In this document: positions 1 to 5,715 of the stretch, piece by piece
How the letters are laid out: each line of letters starts with the position of its first letter
Numbering within the stretch: position 1 is the first letter of the stretch
Source: Gammaproteobacteria bacterium
Lineage (GTDB): Bacteria > Pseudomonadota > Gammaproteobacteria > Pseudomonadales > Halieaceae
Assembly: GCA_029859085.1 (NCBI GenBank)
Contig: JAOUDU010000146.1
Location: forward strand, 1 to 6,824
Direction of reading: 5' to 3'
Length of the DNA stretch: 6,824 bases
Notes under the pieces: model-generated
What the model was told of the DNA's origin: nothing
The model's database searches: none
Seen by the model: only the letters and a program-made list of their open reading frames with translations
Translations under genes and position numbers: made by a program

Positions 1-154
1 AATGTAGCGCTGGTGCGGTGGCCCAAACAGGTCGATTCGCGCCGATTGTATTGACATTTGAGGCCGCGAGGGTCGGCGTTGGGGCGGGTGGCGGTCGCGT
101 CGCTGCTCAACGGTTTCACGGCCTTGGCAAGTACGCGTTATTGAGGAGTTGCAG
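1..154. other. leader of first SDR gene, possible tail of an upstream gene
   Basis: Frame 1 of the plus strand is open from the window edge to a TGA at 52-54 and encodes 17 residues ending SRRLY. This could be the C-terminus of a preceding gene, but it is too short to identify and may be chance. A TTGACA hexamer lies at 51-56, yet no acceptable -10 box follows at the usual distance, so no promoter is called. From about 60 to 142 nothing recognisable is seen. Confidence 0.25.
143..148 (+). promoter_or_regulatory. ribosome binding site deciding the start of the first SDR
   Basis: GAGGAG sits six bases before the ATG at 155. The in-frame TTG at 149 directly abuts the site, and the ATG at 164 lies 15 bases away. 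The ATG at 155 therefore has the best spacing, and it places the glycine-rich nucleotide-binding motif at residues 6-13, as usual for the family. Confidence 0.7.
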
Positions 155-1171
155 ATGCACGTAATGATCACCGGCGGGACCGGATTCGTGGGCTACCACA
201 CGGCCCTGGCATTGATGGAGGCGGGCCATACGGTCAGCCTGCTCGTGCGCAGCGTCGACAAAATGCTGCAGCTGTACGGCGAGGACCGTCCCCTGACCTA
301 TACCCGCGGCGATATTACCGACGTCGACAAGGTGCAGCGTGCGCTGAAGAACTGTGACGCGGTGGTCCACGCCGCGGCCATGGTATCAACGAAGGCGAGT
401 GACGCCGATAAGGTTTACCGCACCAATGTCGAAGGCACCAGGGCGGTGATAGGCGGCGCCCTCGAAGCCGGTGTCAAGTCGATTATCCATGTTTCCAGCG
501 TCACCGCACTTTACGATCCCCGCGCCACACTGCTCGACGGGAATTCGCCCCCCGGCGCCGCCCGCAATGCCTACGGCCGGTCAAAGGTAGCCTGTGAAAA
601 ATACGTGCGCGGCCTCAAGGGCAGGGGCAAGAGGATTTATATCACCTACCCGGCCACGGTCATCGGCCCGGACGATCCCGGGCTGACGGAAGCGCAGCTG
701 GGCATGCAGGGGTTCCTCACGGCCTTCGTACCGCAGATGTCCAGCGGCAACCAGTATGTCGATGTGCGGGATGTGGCCGAGGTCCATTTGCGTTTGCTCG
801 AGCGTCGGCCCGCGGGCGGGAACTACACCCTGGGCGGCCACTACGTGCCGTGGGTGGAACTGGCCGGGGTGCTGGAGAAGTTGACTGGCCGGAAACTGGT
901 GAAGCTGCCCTTGTCAGGCGGGCTTATGCGCCTGGCGGGCCGGGTTCTCGACCGCCTGGGCTCGTATGTCACGGTCCCTCTTCCCATCAGTGAGGAGGCC
1001 ATGGAATACGCCACCCACTGGGTCAAGCTGGACAACAGCAAGGTGGAGCGGGCGCTGGAATTTGAGCTGCGGCCATTGGAGGAGACGATGGCCGATACGG
1101 TGAGGTGGCTTCATCGCGCCGGGCATATCAGCAAAAAGCAGGCAGGTGCGCTGGCCGTCCAGGCCGGGTAG
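155..1171 (+). CDS. extended SDR, NAD-dependent epimerase/dehydratase family
   Basis: Predicted 338-residue cytosolic oxidoreductase of the extended short-chain dehydrogenase family, the group that includes 3-beta-hydroxysteroid dehydrogenases, dihydroflavonol reductases and nucleotide-sugar epimerases. The Rossmann motif TGGTGFVG is at residues 6-13. An acidic GDI follows at 52-54, where extended SDRs contact the adenine ring, then HAAA at 72-75. The catalytic serine region HVSS is at 112-115 and the YGRSK motif puts Tyr140 and Lys144 in the active site. The more variable C-terminal half (after about 170) would bind substrate. Arg32 at the end of the second strand suggests NADP, but this is weak. 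The length is normal and there is no signal peptide or membrane segment. It faces the minus-strand SDR tail to tail, so it is not in one transcript with it. The family is secure; a hydroxysteroid or terpenoid alcohol substrate is only a guess from the neighbours. Confidence 0.9.
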   Translation: MHVMITGGTGFVGYHTALALMEAGHTVSLLVRSVDKMLQLYGEDRPLTYTRGDITDVDKVQRALKNCDAVVHAAAMVSTKASDADKVYRTNVEGTRAVIGGALEAGVKSIIHVSSVTALYDPRATLLDGNSPPGAARNAYGRSKVACEKYVRGLKGRGKRIYITYPATVIGPDDPGLTEAQLGMQGFLTAFVPQMSSGNQYVDVRDVAEVHLRLLERRPAGGNYTLGGHYVPWVELAGVLEKLTGRKLVKLPLSGGLMRLAGRVLDRLGSYVTVPLPISEEAMEYATHWVKLDNSKVERALEFELRPLEETMADTVRWLHRAGHISKKQAGALAVQAG

Positions 1172-1205
1172 CAGCGCCTGGGACCGGCTCAGCCCGGTCG
1201 GGACC
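1159..1205. terminator. overlapping hairpins between convergent genes
   Basis: Two six-pair inverted repeats overlap the end of the first SDR gene and the gap: CCAGGC (1159-1164) with GCCTGG (1176-1181), and GACCGG (1182-1187) with CCGGTC (1194-1199). A further GGTC/GACC pair spans 1196-1205. No T-run follows on either strand, so this is not a standard intrinsic terminator. The position between two converging stop codons is where a shared, bidirectional terminator would be expected. Function is inferred from position. Confidence 0.3.
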
Positions 1206-1231
1206 TGAGACACCGCGCCCGCCTGTGGACG

Positions 1232-1993
1232 TCATTTCACCATATAGCCCCCGTCACTCACCAGCGTCGCACCGGTCGTGTATGCGGACATGTCGCTGGC
1301 GAGGTAGAGGATCGGGCCGATGATTTCTTCCGTTTCCGCGATGCGTCTCTGCAGGGAGGCCTCGATGGCGCCGTCGAGGTAGCCGGGGATACTGGCGGCG
1401 CTGTCAAACAGGTCCGAGTGATAGCTGCCGGGGGCGAGATCGTTAACCCGGATGCCCAGGGGTGCCCATTCCGCGGCCATGACCCTTGTCATCGCGTGCA
1501 GGGCGGCCTTGGTGGCTGAGTAAAAACCCTGGTACGGGGATGGCTTCAGTCCGCCCACCGAGATGATATTGATGATAGAGCCGCCGCCGTGACCGGCCAT
1601 CCTGGGTGCGAGGCGGGAAGCCAGGTACCAGGGGCCCTTGGTGTTGACGTCGAACAGTTTCTGGAACAGCTCCGGGGTCAAATCCGACAGCAGTCCTATG
1701 GCCGGGTTCATCCCGGCATTGTTGATAAGTATGTCGACACGACCGAAATGCGTATAGGCGGTTTCGATCAGCCGATCCAGTTCGGCAGTTTTACCGGTGT
1801 GCACGCTTACCGCAAGGGCCCTGCGCCCGCGGCTCTCCACGTCCCTTGCCACGGCCTCACAGTTTTCCAGGCGGCGGCTGGCAATGATCACATCTGCGCC
1901 CGCATCCGCCAGGCCAAGGCACATGGCCCTGCCCAGTCCGCGACTGCCGCCGGTCACAAGCGCGACTTTTCCGGTCAAATCTATCGTATGCAT
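1232..1993 (-). CDS. classical SDR family oxidoreductase
   Basis: Predicted 253-residue NAD(P)-dependent alcohol/ketone oxidoreductase, normal length for a classical SDR. The cofactor motif TGGSRGLG is at residues 14-21, NNAG at 91-94, and the catalytic tetrad is complete: Asn117 (in VNTKG), Ser145, Tyr158 and Lys162 (YSATK). The PG motif at 188-189 follows strand six. SRR at 39-41, after the second strand, has arginines where NAD-specific enzymes have aspartate, favouring NADP(H). His65 replaces the usual Asp in the strand-three CDV-like motif, as in some DHRS4-like SDRs. The start chosen is the ATG at 1993, because upstream codons back to 2122 give no SDR-like sequence and an AAGGGA-like site lies about nine bases before it. 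The gene is divergent from the crotonase/TetR pair and shares its control region, so it may answer to the same regulator. Substrate unknown. Confidence 0.92.
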   Translation of the reverse strand: MHTIDLTGKVALVTGGSRGLGRAMCLGLADAGADVIIASRRLENCEAVARDVESRGRRALAVSVHTGKTAELDRLIETAYTHFGRVDILINNAGMNPAIGLLSDLTPELFQKLFDVNTKGPWYLASRLAPRMAGHGGGSIINIISVGGLKPSPYQGFYSATKAALHAMTRVMAAEWAPLGIRVNDLAPGSYHSDLFDSAASIPGYLDGAIEASLQRRIAETEEIIGPILYLASDMSAYTTGATLVSDGGYMVK

Positions 1994-2043
1994 GGCTGGG
2001 CTTTCCCTTGTTTTCAAGTTTTTCGGTGACGCCGGAAAAGTTC

Positions 2044-2072
2044 TGGACACGGCGCCTGCGGATAAATAGTAT
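2044..2072 (+). promoter_or_regulatory. candidate sigma-70 promoter of the crotonase/TetR unit
   Basis: TGGACA at 2044-2049 matches five of six -35 consensus bases. TAGTAT at 2067-2072, after a 17-base spacer, matches four of six -10 bases. On the opposite strand, TATACT (2073 down to 2068) could serve as the -10 of the divergent SDR, although its -35 is poor. Both -10 boxes overlap the palindrome at 2069-2083, an arrangement suited to repression of both directions by one protein. Prediction by eye only. Confidence 0.35.
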
Positions 2073-2083
2073 ATGTCATATAC
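2069..2083. promoter_or_regulatory. perfect palindrome, candidate TetR-type operator
   Basis: GTATATGTCATATAC consists of two perfect seven-base arms around a single central base. It lies in the AT-rich centre of the divergent region, over the candidate -10 boxes and upstream of the transcription unit that encodes the TetR regulator at 3175-3867. Many TetR-family repressors bind short dyads like this in their own divergent promoter. The symmetry is seen directly; the binding partner is inferred. No second copy was noticed in the window. Confidence 0.55.
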
Positions 2084-2111
2084 AAAATGCGCGCCAGAGG
2101 AACTTGCGATC

Positions 2112-2321
2112 GTGGATGTCAACTTTACACCGGACCAGGAAGCATTGCGCAGCGTGGCGGCCCTGATTTTGCGGCACGCCGGTCACGGCTAGCGCCTGCC
2201 ATCCGCCATTGGTGACGCCGGCTGGCTCGCATGCAGCGCCCGCACCCGGGGCAACACGAGCCAGGCACTGTCCCAACCTGGCAGCCTGATCGCGGCGGAC
2301 CCGGCTGCCGCGCGGCTTTGA
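2112..2321 (+). pseudogene. acyl-CoA dehydrogenase N-terminal remnant
   Basis: A GTG at 2112, nine bases after a GAGGAA site (2097-2102), opens a frame reading VDVNFTPDQEALRSVA, very like the first helix of acyl-CoA dehydrogenases, the FAD enzymes that introduce the alpha-beta double bond in beta-oxidation-type pathways. After 26 codons the frame meets TAG at 2190-2192. Reading on in the same frame gives an AIGDAGWLA segment, resembling the next conserved part of the family, before a TGA at 2319-2321. A complete gene would need roughly 1.1 kb; only about 0.2 kb remains before the crotonase, so most of it appears deleted. The fragment retains its leader and position downstream of the palindrome, suggesting it was once the first gene of the unit. 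Similarity of the first 20 or so codons is good; of the rest, weak. An unrelated short leader peptide is the alternative. Confidence 0.5.
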
Positions 2322-2347
2322 CCGCACGATATGTTTTCAACCTCAGC

Positions 2348-2353
2348 AAGGGA
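2348..2353 (+). promoter_or_regulatory. ribosome binding site deciding the crotonase start
   Basis: AAGGGA lies six bases before the ATG at 2360. It supports that start over the in-frame ATG at 2231, whose extra 43 codons look nothing like the family and cover the acyl-CoA dehydrogenase remnant in another frame. Confidence 0.65.
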
Positions 2354-2359
2354 ATAGAT

Positions 2360-3175
2360 ATGACGGACGTACTGCAACGCGAGATCGAAACAGGCATTCT
2401 CGAGATTCGCCTCAACCGTCCCCGGCGGCTGAATGCTTTGAACGAGACCCTGACCGGCGAGCTCACCCGGGTTTTCACGGACCTGAATCGCAACCGCGAT
2501 GTTCGGGTAGTGATCCTGACCGGCGAGGGGCCGGGCTTCTGTGCCGGTGCTGACCTGCAGGCCACCGGCTCAGCACCCGGCTCCATCCCGGGTACCGAGG
2601 GTATGGGGCAGCTGGGATATGTCTACAAATACCAGGAGTACCTGGCCGATCTGATCCTCTCGATACATGAATGTGACAAACCCGTTATTGCTGCCGTCAA
2701 TGGCGCAGCGGTGGGTGGCGGGCTGGCCATTGCCCTGGCCAGTGACGTGCGCGTCGCCGCGGAAAATGCCAGGTTTGGCGCCGCGTTTATCAAGACGGGG
2801 CTGTCTTCCTGCGACGTGGGCACCAGCTACCTGCTGCCCCGTATCGTGGGTGTTTCCGCCGCGTCCGAACTTATGCTGACCGGTCGCAATATCACCGCTG
2901 GGGAGGCACTGCGAATACAGCTGGTATCGCGGCTGGTGCCGGAAGCGGACCTGGGAGCGGTATCCCTGGAGCTGGCCCGGGCGATTGCCGCCAACAGCGA
3001 GTACGGCGTGTGGATGACGAAAAAGGGACTCAGGGCCAACCTGGACGCTCCCAGCTTGCGCCACGCCATGGAACTGGAGAACCGGACCCAGGTCCTGGGA
3101 TATTTTTCGGGCTGCATGGAGGAGTCGATGGAGGCTTTCCGGGAAGGGCGGGCGCCCCGGTGGAAGAAGCTCTGA
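2360..3175 (+). CDS. crotonase-fold (enoyl-CoA hydratase/isomerase) family protein, atypical active site
   Basis: Predicted 271-residue acyl-CoA-handling enzyme of normal family length. Visible are LNRPRRLNALN at 18-28, the first oxyanion-hole segment CAGADL at 61-66, and the second in GAAVGGGLA at 115-123. The two glutamates that hydrate the double bond in classical enoyl-CoA hydratase are absent: Ala123 and Phe143 occupy those places. Instead the loop SSCDVGTSYLLPR (149-161) presents Asp152, where MenB and 4-chlorobenzoyl-CoA dehalogenase also carry a functional aspartate, by my alignment from memory. A similar GLSxCDVG signature occurs in many actinobacterial crotonases annotated only as enoyl-CoA hydratase. 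It is therefore an acyl-CoA enzyme, but hydration should not be assumed; isomerase, hydrolase or C-C bond chemistry are alternatives. Its TGA overlaps the ATG of the TetR gene, so the two are co-translated. Confidence 0.9.
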   Translation: MTDVLQREIETGILEIRLNRPRRLNALNETLTGELTRVFTDLNRNRDVRVVILTGEGPGFCAGADLQATGSAPGSIPGTEGMGQLGYVYKYQEYLADLILSIHECDKPVIAAVNGAAVGGGLAIALASDVRVAAENARFGAAFIKTGLSSCDVGTSYLLPRIVGVSAASELMLTGRNITAGEALRIQLVSRLVPEADLGAVSLELARAIAANSEYGVWMTKKGLRANLDAPSLRHAMELENRTQVLGYFSGCMEESMEAFREGRAPRWKKL

Positions 3176-3867
3176 TGCGCAACCCGATCAAGCGCGGACG
3201 TCCCGCGAAGCTTTCGCCGGACCAGATCGTTGCCGAGGCTGTCGAGCTGATCATGGATGCGTCTGGCAAGCCTTTCTCTATTCACCGTCTGGCCGGGGTG
3301 CTGGAAGTTACCCCCATGGCAATCTATCGGCATTTTCGGAACAAGGATGAATTGATGCAGGCCGTTGCCCAGCAACTCATGGACGGTTTGCAGCCGCAGA
3401 TACCGGAGGCCGACTGGCCGGAGCAGCTGCGGGCCTGGGCATTCGCGGCGCGCGCGCATTTTCTGGAGAAGCCTGCGCTGTTCGGCATCCTCGGCTGGAA
3501 GGAGCATATCGCCGGTGCGTGGCTGCGGCAGATTGCGGTCATTGGCAGGATTGTCACCAGGACCGGACTGCAGAAGAACGCGTTGGCCGAAGCGGTTCAA
3601 TGGACTGCCAACACCCTGATGGGAAGTATCTACTTTGAGATATCTTCCCGGGACTCGGGCTACCGGGTGAGTCCTGAAGACCTTGAGTCACTGCCACCGG
3701 AAGACGCGAGAATTGTAAAAGACATCATGAAGCGCCTGCTGCAGAAAGATGCGGATGCAGTGTTCGGGGATTGTGTGGAGCGGGTGATAGAGGCCCTCAG
3801 GGCGCGCAGCCAGGCGCCAGTACCCGGCTTGCCGGCAAGTGCCGTACGGCGGAAGATACCACGCTGA
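3175..3867 (+). CDS. TetR/AcrR family transcriptional regulator
   Basis: Predicted 230-residue DNA-binding repressor, usual TetR size. A basic N-terminus (KRGRPAK, 6-12) precedes the three-helix DNA-binding domain; the helix-turn-helix spans about 34-54 with the typical TPMAIYRHFRNKDEL ending at residue 60. The C-terminal two thirds is helical and should form the dimer and ligand pocket; it has a number of aromatics (Trp81, Trp88, Phe96, Phe103, Trp108, Trp116, Trp143, Phe154) suited to a hydrophobic ligand. The ATG at 3175 shares its A with the crotonase stop (TGATG), so translation is probably coupled. The frame is open upstream to an ATG at 3010, but that part lies inside the crotonase gene. 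It likely represses its own unit and perhaps the divergent SDR through the palindrome at 2069-2083, released by a pathway intermediate such as an acyl-CoA. The ligand is unknown. Confidence 0.92.
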   Translation: MRNPIKRGRPAKLSPDQIVAEAVELIMDASGKPFSIHRLAGVLEVTPMAIYRHFRNKDELMQAVAQQLMDGLQPQIPEADWPEQLRAWAFAARAHFLEKPALFGILGWKEHIAGAWLRQIAVIGRIVTRTGLQKNALAEAVQWTANTLMGSIYFEISSRDSGYRVSPEDLESLPPEDARIVKDIMKRLLQKDADAVFGDCVERVIEALRARSQAPVPGLPASAVRRKIPR

Positions 3868-3964
3868 CATAATATGCCCATTTAACTGGCTGCAAGCGCT
3901 AACGCCTGTCGCGTCCGAAGGCGCGATAATCGGGCGCATGGTATTTGGCCAGGAGCAAACTGTG

Positions 3965-4867
3965 ATGAGTGAAGGCACCAACGTATATAACAAGGTTGAA
4001 CTGGGTGTCCAGCACTACGGCGAGGATGGCTATGAGGTCATTCTGGTGGACGAGCCGGAGGAGGGCGTCAGGCGCATCACTCTCAACCGTCCCGAGAAAC
4101 GCAATGCCCTGAATCACGCGCTGCGGGGCGAGCTGCTGCACGCGCTGCAGCAGGGTGACCGCGATCAAGGCGTCCGTGTGCAGATCGTGCGCGGCGCGGG
4201 CACCAGCTTCTCCGCCGGTTACGACCTGGGGGGCGGCAACGAGGGTTATGGCTATCCCTTCCACACGGCCGGAGGTGACGGCCAGTGGCCGCGGCACGTG
4301 ACCGAGGGCTGGATGGGTATCTGGGACCTGGCCAAGCCGGTCATCGCCCAGGTGCACGGTTACTGCCTGGCGGGCGGTAGTGAGCTGGCCACCGGCTGCG
4401 ACCTTGTCTACATGGCAGACGACGCGAAGATGGGCTATCCCGCGGTGCGTTTCGGCACCCCCGACATGCAGTTCCACCCCTGGCTGGTGGGCATGCGCAA
4501 GGGTATGGAAATGCTGCTCACCGGGGATTCCCTGTCCGGCGTCGAGTGCGCCGCCCGGGGCTGGGCCACCGACAGTTTTCCCGGGGAGGAACTGGAGCAA
4601 AGAGTGCTGGATATCGCGCGCAGGATCGCGCTGCTGCCCCCGGACATCGTCCAGCTCAACAAGCGCGCGGTGCACCGCCAGATGGATGTGATGGGGCTGC
4701 GCCAGGGTATCCGCGCCGGTACCGAGCTGTGCGCGCTGGGTACCCACCAGCCTGCGTTCAAGCAGTTTATCGGCAACATCGAGTCGGGCGGGTTGACGAC
4801 GGCGCTGCAGCAGCGCGACCAGAAGTTCGGCGATTACCGGGCCGGCCGCGACAAGGACGAGGCGTGA
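3965..4867 (+). CDS. crotonase/enoyl-CoA hydratase family protein
   Basis: Predicted 300-residue acyl-CoA enzyme, slightly longer than the usual 260-270 because of an N-terminal extension of about 25 residues and a glycine-rich insertion. LNRPEKRNALN is at 40-50; the oxyanion segments are SAGYDL (83-88) and LAGGSE (135-140). Glu140 matches the first catalytic glutamate of enoyl-CoA hydratase, while the second is replaced by Ala160 in MGYPAVRFGTP. Residues 89-110 form a Gly/Tyr-rich loop (GGGNEGYGYPF) near the acyl pocket, suggesting an unusual or bulky acyl group. AGGAG at 3951-3955 lies nine bases before the ATG at 3965; the GTG at 3962 is an equally possible start adding one residue. No convincing promoter is seen in the 97-base gap after the TetR gene, so read-through is possible. 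It leads the plus-strand series continuing to the window end. Reaction uncertain: hydratase, isomerase or hydrolase. Confidence 0.9.
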   Translation: MSEGTNVYNKVELGVQHYGEDGYEVILVDEPEEGVRRITLNRPEKRNALNHALRGELLHALQQGDRDQGVRVQIVRGAGTSFSAGYDLGGGNEGYGYPFHTAGGDGQWPRHVTEGWMGIWDLAKPVIAQVHGYCLAGGSELATGCDLVYMADDAKMGYPAVRFGTPDMQFHPWLVGMRKGMEMLLTGDSLSGVECAARGWATDSFPGEELEQRVLDIARRIALLPPDIVQLNKRAVHRQMDVMGLRQGIRAGTELCALGTHQPAFKQFIGNIESGGLTTALQQRDQKFGDYRAGRDKDEA

Positions 4868-4886
4868 GTCATTGTGTTTGCGGTGC

Positions 4887-4910
4887 TCCCCGGCGAGTGT
4901 CGCCTGGGGA
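4887..4910 (+). other. intercistronic GC-rich hairpin
   Basis: In the 64-base gap between the second crotonase and the next SDR, TCCCCGGCGA (4887-4896) can pair with 4900-4910 across a three-base GTG loop, giving ten pairs with one bulged T at 4905. No T-run follows, so it is unlikely to be a full terminator. Its place just downstream of a stop codon suits mRNA 3'-end protection or partial attenuation within an operon. Role inferred. Confidence 0.4.
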
Positions 4911-4931
4911 AACAAGCGGGAGAGGTGAGTT

Positions 4932-5705
4932 ATGAGATTGCAGAACAAGGTCGCCATTATTACCGGCGCGGGGCAGGGCATAGGCGCTGTGACCGCCCGT
5001 CGCATGGCCGAGGAGGGCGCAAAAGTGGTGCTCGCCGCCCGCCGCCTGAACCTGCTGGAAGAGGTTGTCGCCGAAATTGAAGCCGCCGGTGGTACCGCGA
5101 TGGCCTGCAGCTGCGATGTTTCCGACGAGGAGTCAGTGAAGCAACTGGTCGCTGCGACCGTGCAGGCCTACGGCAAGCTGGATATCGTGGTGAACAACGC
5201 GGTGCTGATGGTCCCGGGCATGTTGGCCAACCACAGCACCAAAGCCTGGCACCAGAACTTCCGGGTCTCCCTGGACGGCGCCATGTTCCTGATGCGCGAG
5301 TCCTTCGCCCAGCTCAAGGCCAATTGCGGCGCGGTCGTCAACGTCGCGTCCGTGTGCGGGCTGCTGGGTTCGGTGGGCACAGCCGGTTACAGCGCCGCGA
5401 AAGCGGGCATGATAGCGCTGTCGCGAAACGCGGCGATAGAGTGGGGCAAGCAGGGAGTGCGGGTGAATACCGTCATTCCCGGCGTGTTCCTGACGCCACC
5501 CACGCTGGGGTTGCTGCCCGACGAGAAAGCCCAGCAGGCGACGGCCAAATCCGTCCCCATCGGTCGCATCGGCGACCCTGTGGAATGCGCCAATGCTATC
5601 CTGTTCCTGGCCAGTGACGAGGCCTCCTATATCACCGGCGCCGAGCTGGTGGTGGACGGCGGGCGCACCGCGGAGCTCAATACCGGCACTGCGAGCTGGG
5701 ATTAG
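4932..5705 (+). CDS. classical SDR family oxidoreductase
   Basis: Predicted 257-residue NAD(P)-dependent dehydrogenase/reductase with normal classical SDR length. The cofactor motif TGAGQGIG is at 11-18, CDV at 61-63, and the active-site Ser140, Tyr153 and Lys157 (YSAAK) are present, with IPG at 182-184 and VDGG at 241-244 near the C-terminus. AARR at 35-38 favours NADP(H). Two departures stand out: the NNAG motif reads NNAV (88-91), and the asparagine of the VNLxG motif is a serine (VSLDG, Ser113). Most enzymes that complete the catalytic tetrad keep that asparagine, so activity may be altered or serine may substitute. A GAGGTGA site (4922-4928) precedes the ATG closely. The gene sits between the crotonase and the SnoaL-like gene on the same strand, only ten bases from the latter, so co-transcription is likely. 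It probably oxidises a hydroxyl made by a neighbouring enzyme; substrate unknown. Confidence 0.92.
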   Translation: MRLQNKVAIITGAGQGIGAVTARRMAEEGAKVVLAARRLNLLEEVVAEIEAAGGTAMACSCDVSDEESVKQLVAATVQAYGKLDIVVNNAVLMVPGMLANHSTKAWHQNFRVSLDGAMFLMRESFAQLKANCGAVVNVASVCGLLGSVGTAGYSAAKAGMIALSRNAAIEWGKQGVRVNTVIPGVFLTPPTLGLLPDEKAQQATAKSVPIGRIGDPVECANAILFLASDEASYITGAELVVDGGRTAELNTGTASWD

Positions 5706-5709
5706 GAGG
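5704..5709 (+). promoter_or_regulatory. ribosome binding site overlapping the SDR stop codon
   Basis: A consensus AGGAGG begins inside the TAG stop of the upstream SDR (5703-5705) and lies six bases before the ATG at 5716. Ribosomes finishing the SDR would cover the site, so the two genes are probably translationally linked. It also fixes the start of the SnoaL-like gene. Confidence 0.75.
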
Positions 5710-5715
5710 CAGCAT

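Larger units (their letters stand above)
1994..2359. other. divergent control region with a gene remnant
   Basis: This 366-base interval separates the minus-strand SDR from the plus-strand crotonase. Its left part (about 2055-2090) is the most AT-rich patch in the window and holds the palindrome and candidate promoters. From 2112 onward it carries the apparent acyl-CoA dehydrogenase remnant. The last 40 bases contain the crotonase leader with its ribosome binding site. No intact gene is seen here on either strand. Confidence 0.6.

Noticed and set aside
51..79. Promoter from the TTGACA at 51-56
   Set aside because: The sequence 16-18 bases downstream is GC-rich and has no -10-like hexamer.
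1994..2122. N-terminal extension of the minus-strand SDR
   Set aside because: It would run through the palindrome and promoter region, and the added residues show no SDR features; the ATG at 1993 places the glycine motif normally.
2231..2359. N-terminal extension of the first crotonase from an upstream in-frame ATG
   Set aside because: The extra 43 residues are unlike crotonases, while the ATG at 2360 has an AAGGGA site at six bases and gives the normal family length.
2827..3600. Minus-strand open frame of 257 codons across the crotonase/TetR junction
   Set aside because: It spans two well-supported plus-strand genes, is rich in Arg, Gln and Pro and has no recognisable motif.
3845..3875. 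Promoter for the second crotonase series using CATAAT at 3868-3873
   Set aside because: No -35-like hexamer lies at 16-18 bases upstream, so the match is not better than chance.
2360..4867. Tandem duplication origin of the two crotonase genes
   Set aside because: Similarity is confined to family motifs such as NRPxxxNALN; active-site residues, lengths and loops differ, so any common origin is ancient.
3899..5005. Long minus-strand open frame of 368 codons opposite the second crotonase
   Set aside because: The plus strand holds a clear crotonase with family motifs. The antisense frame is low-complexity (many His, Gln, Ala, Val) and resembles no family, as is common opposite GC-rich genes.
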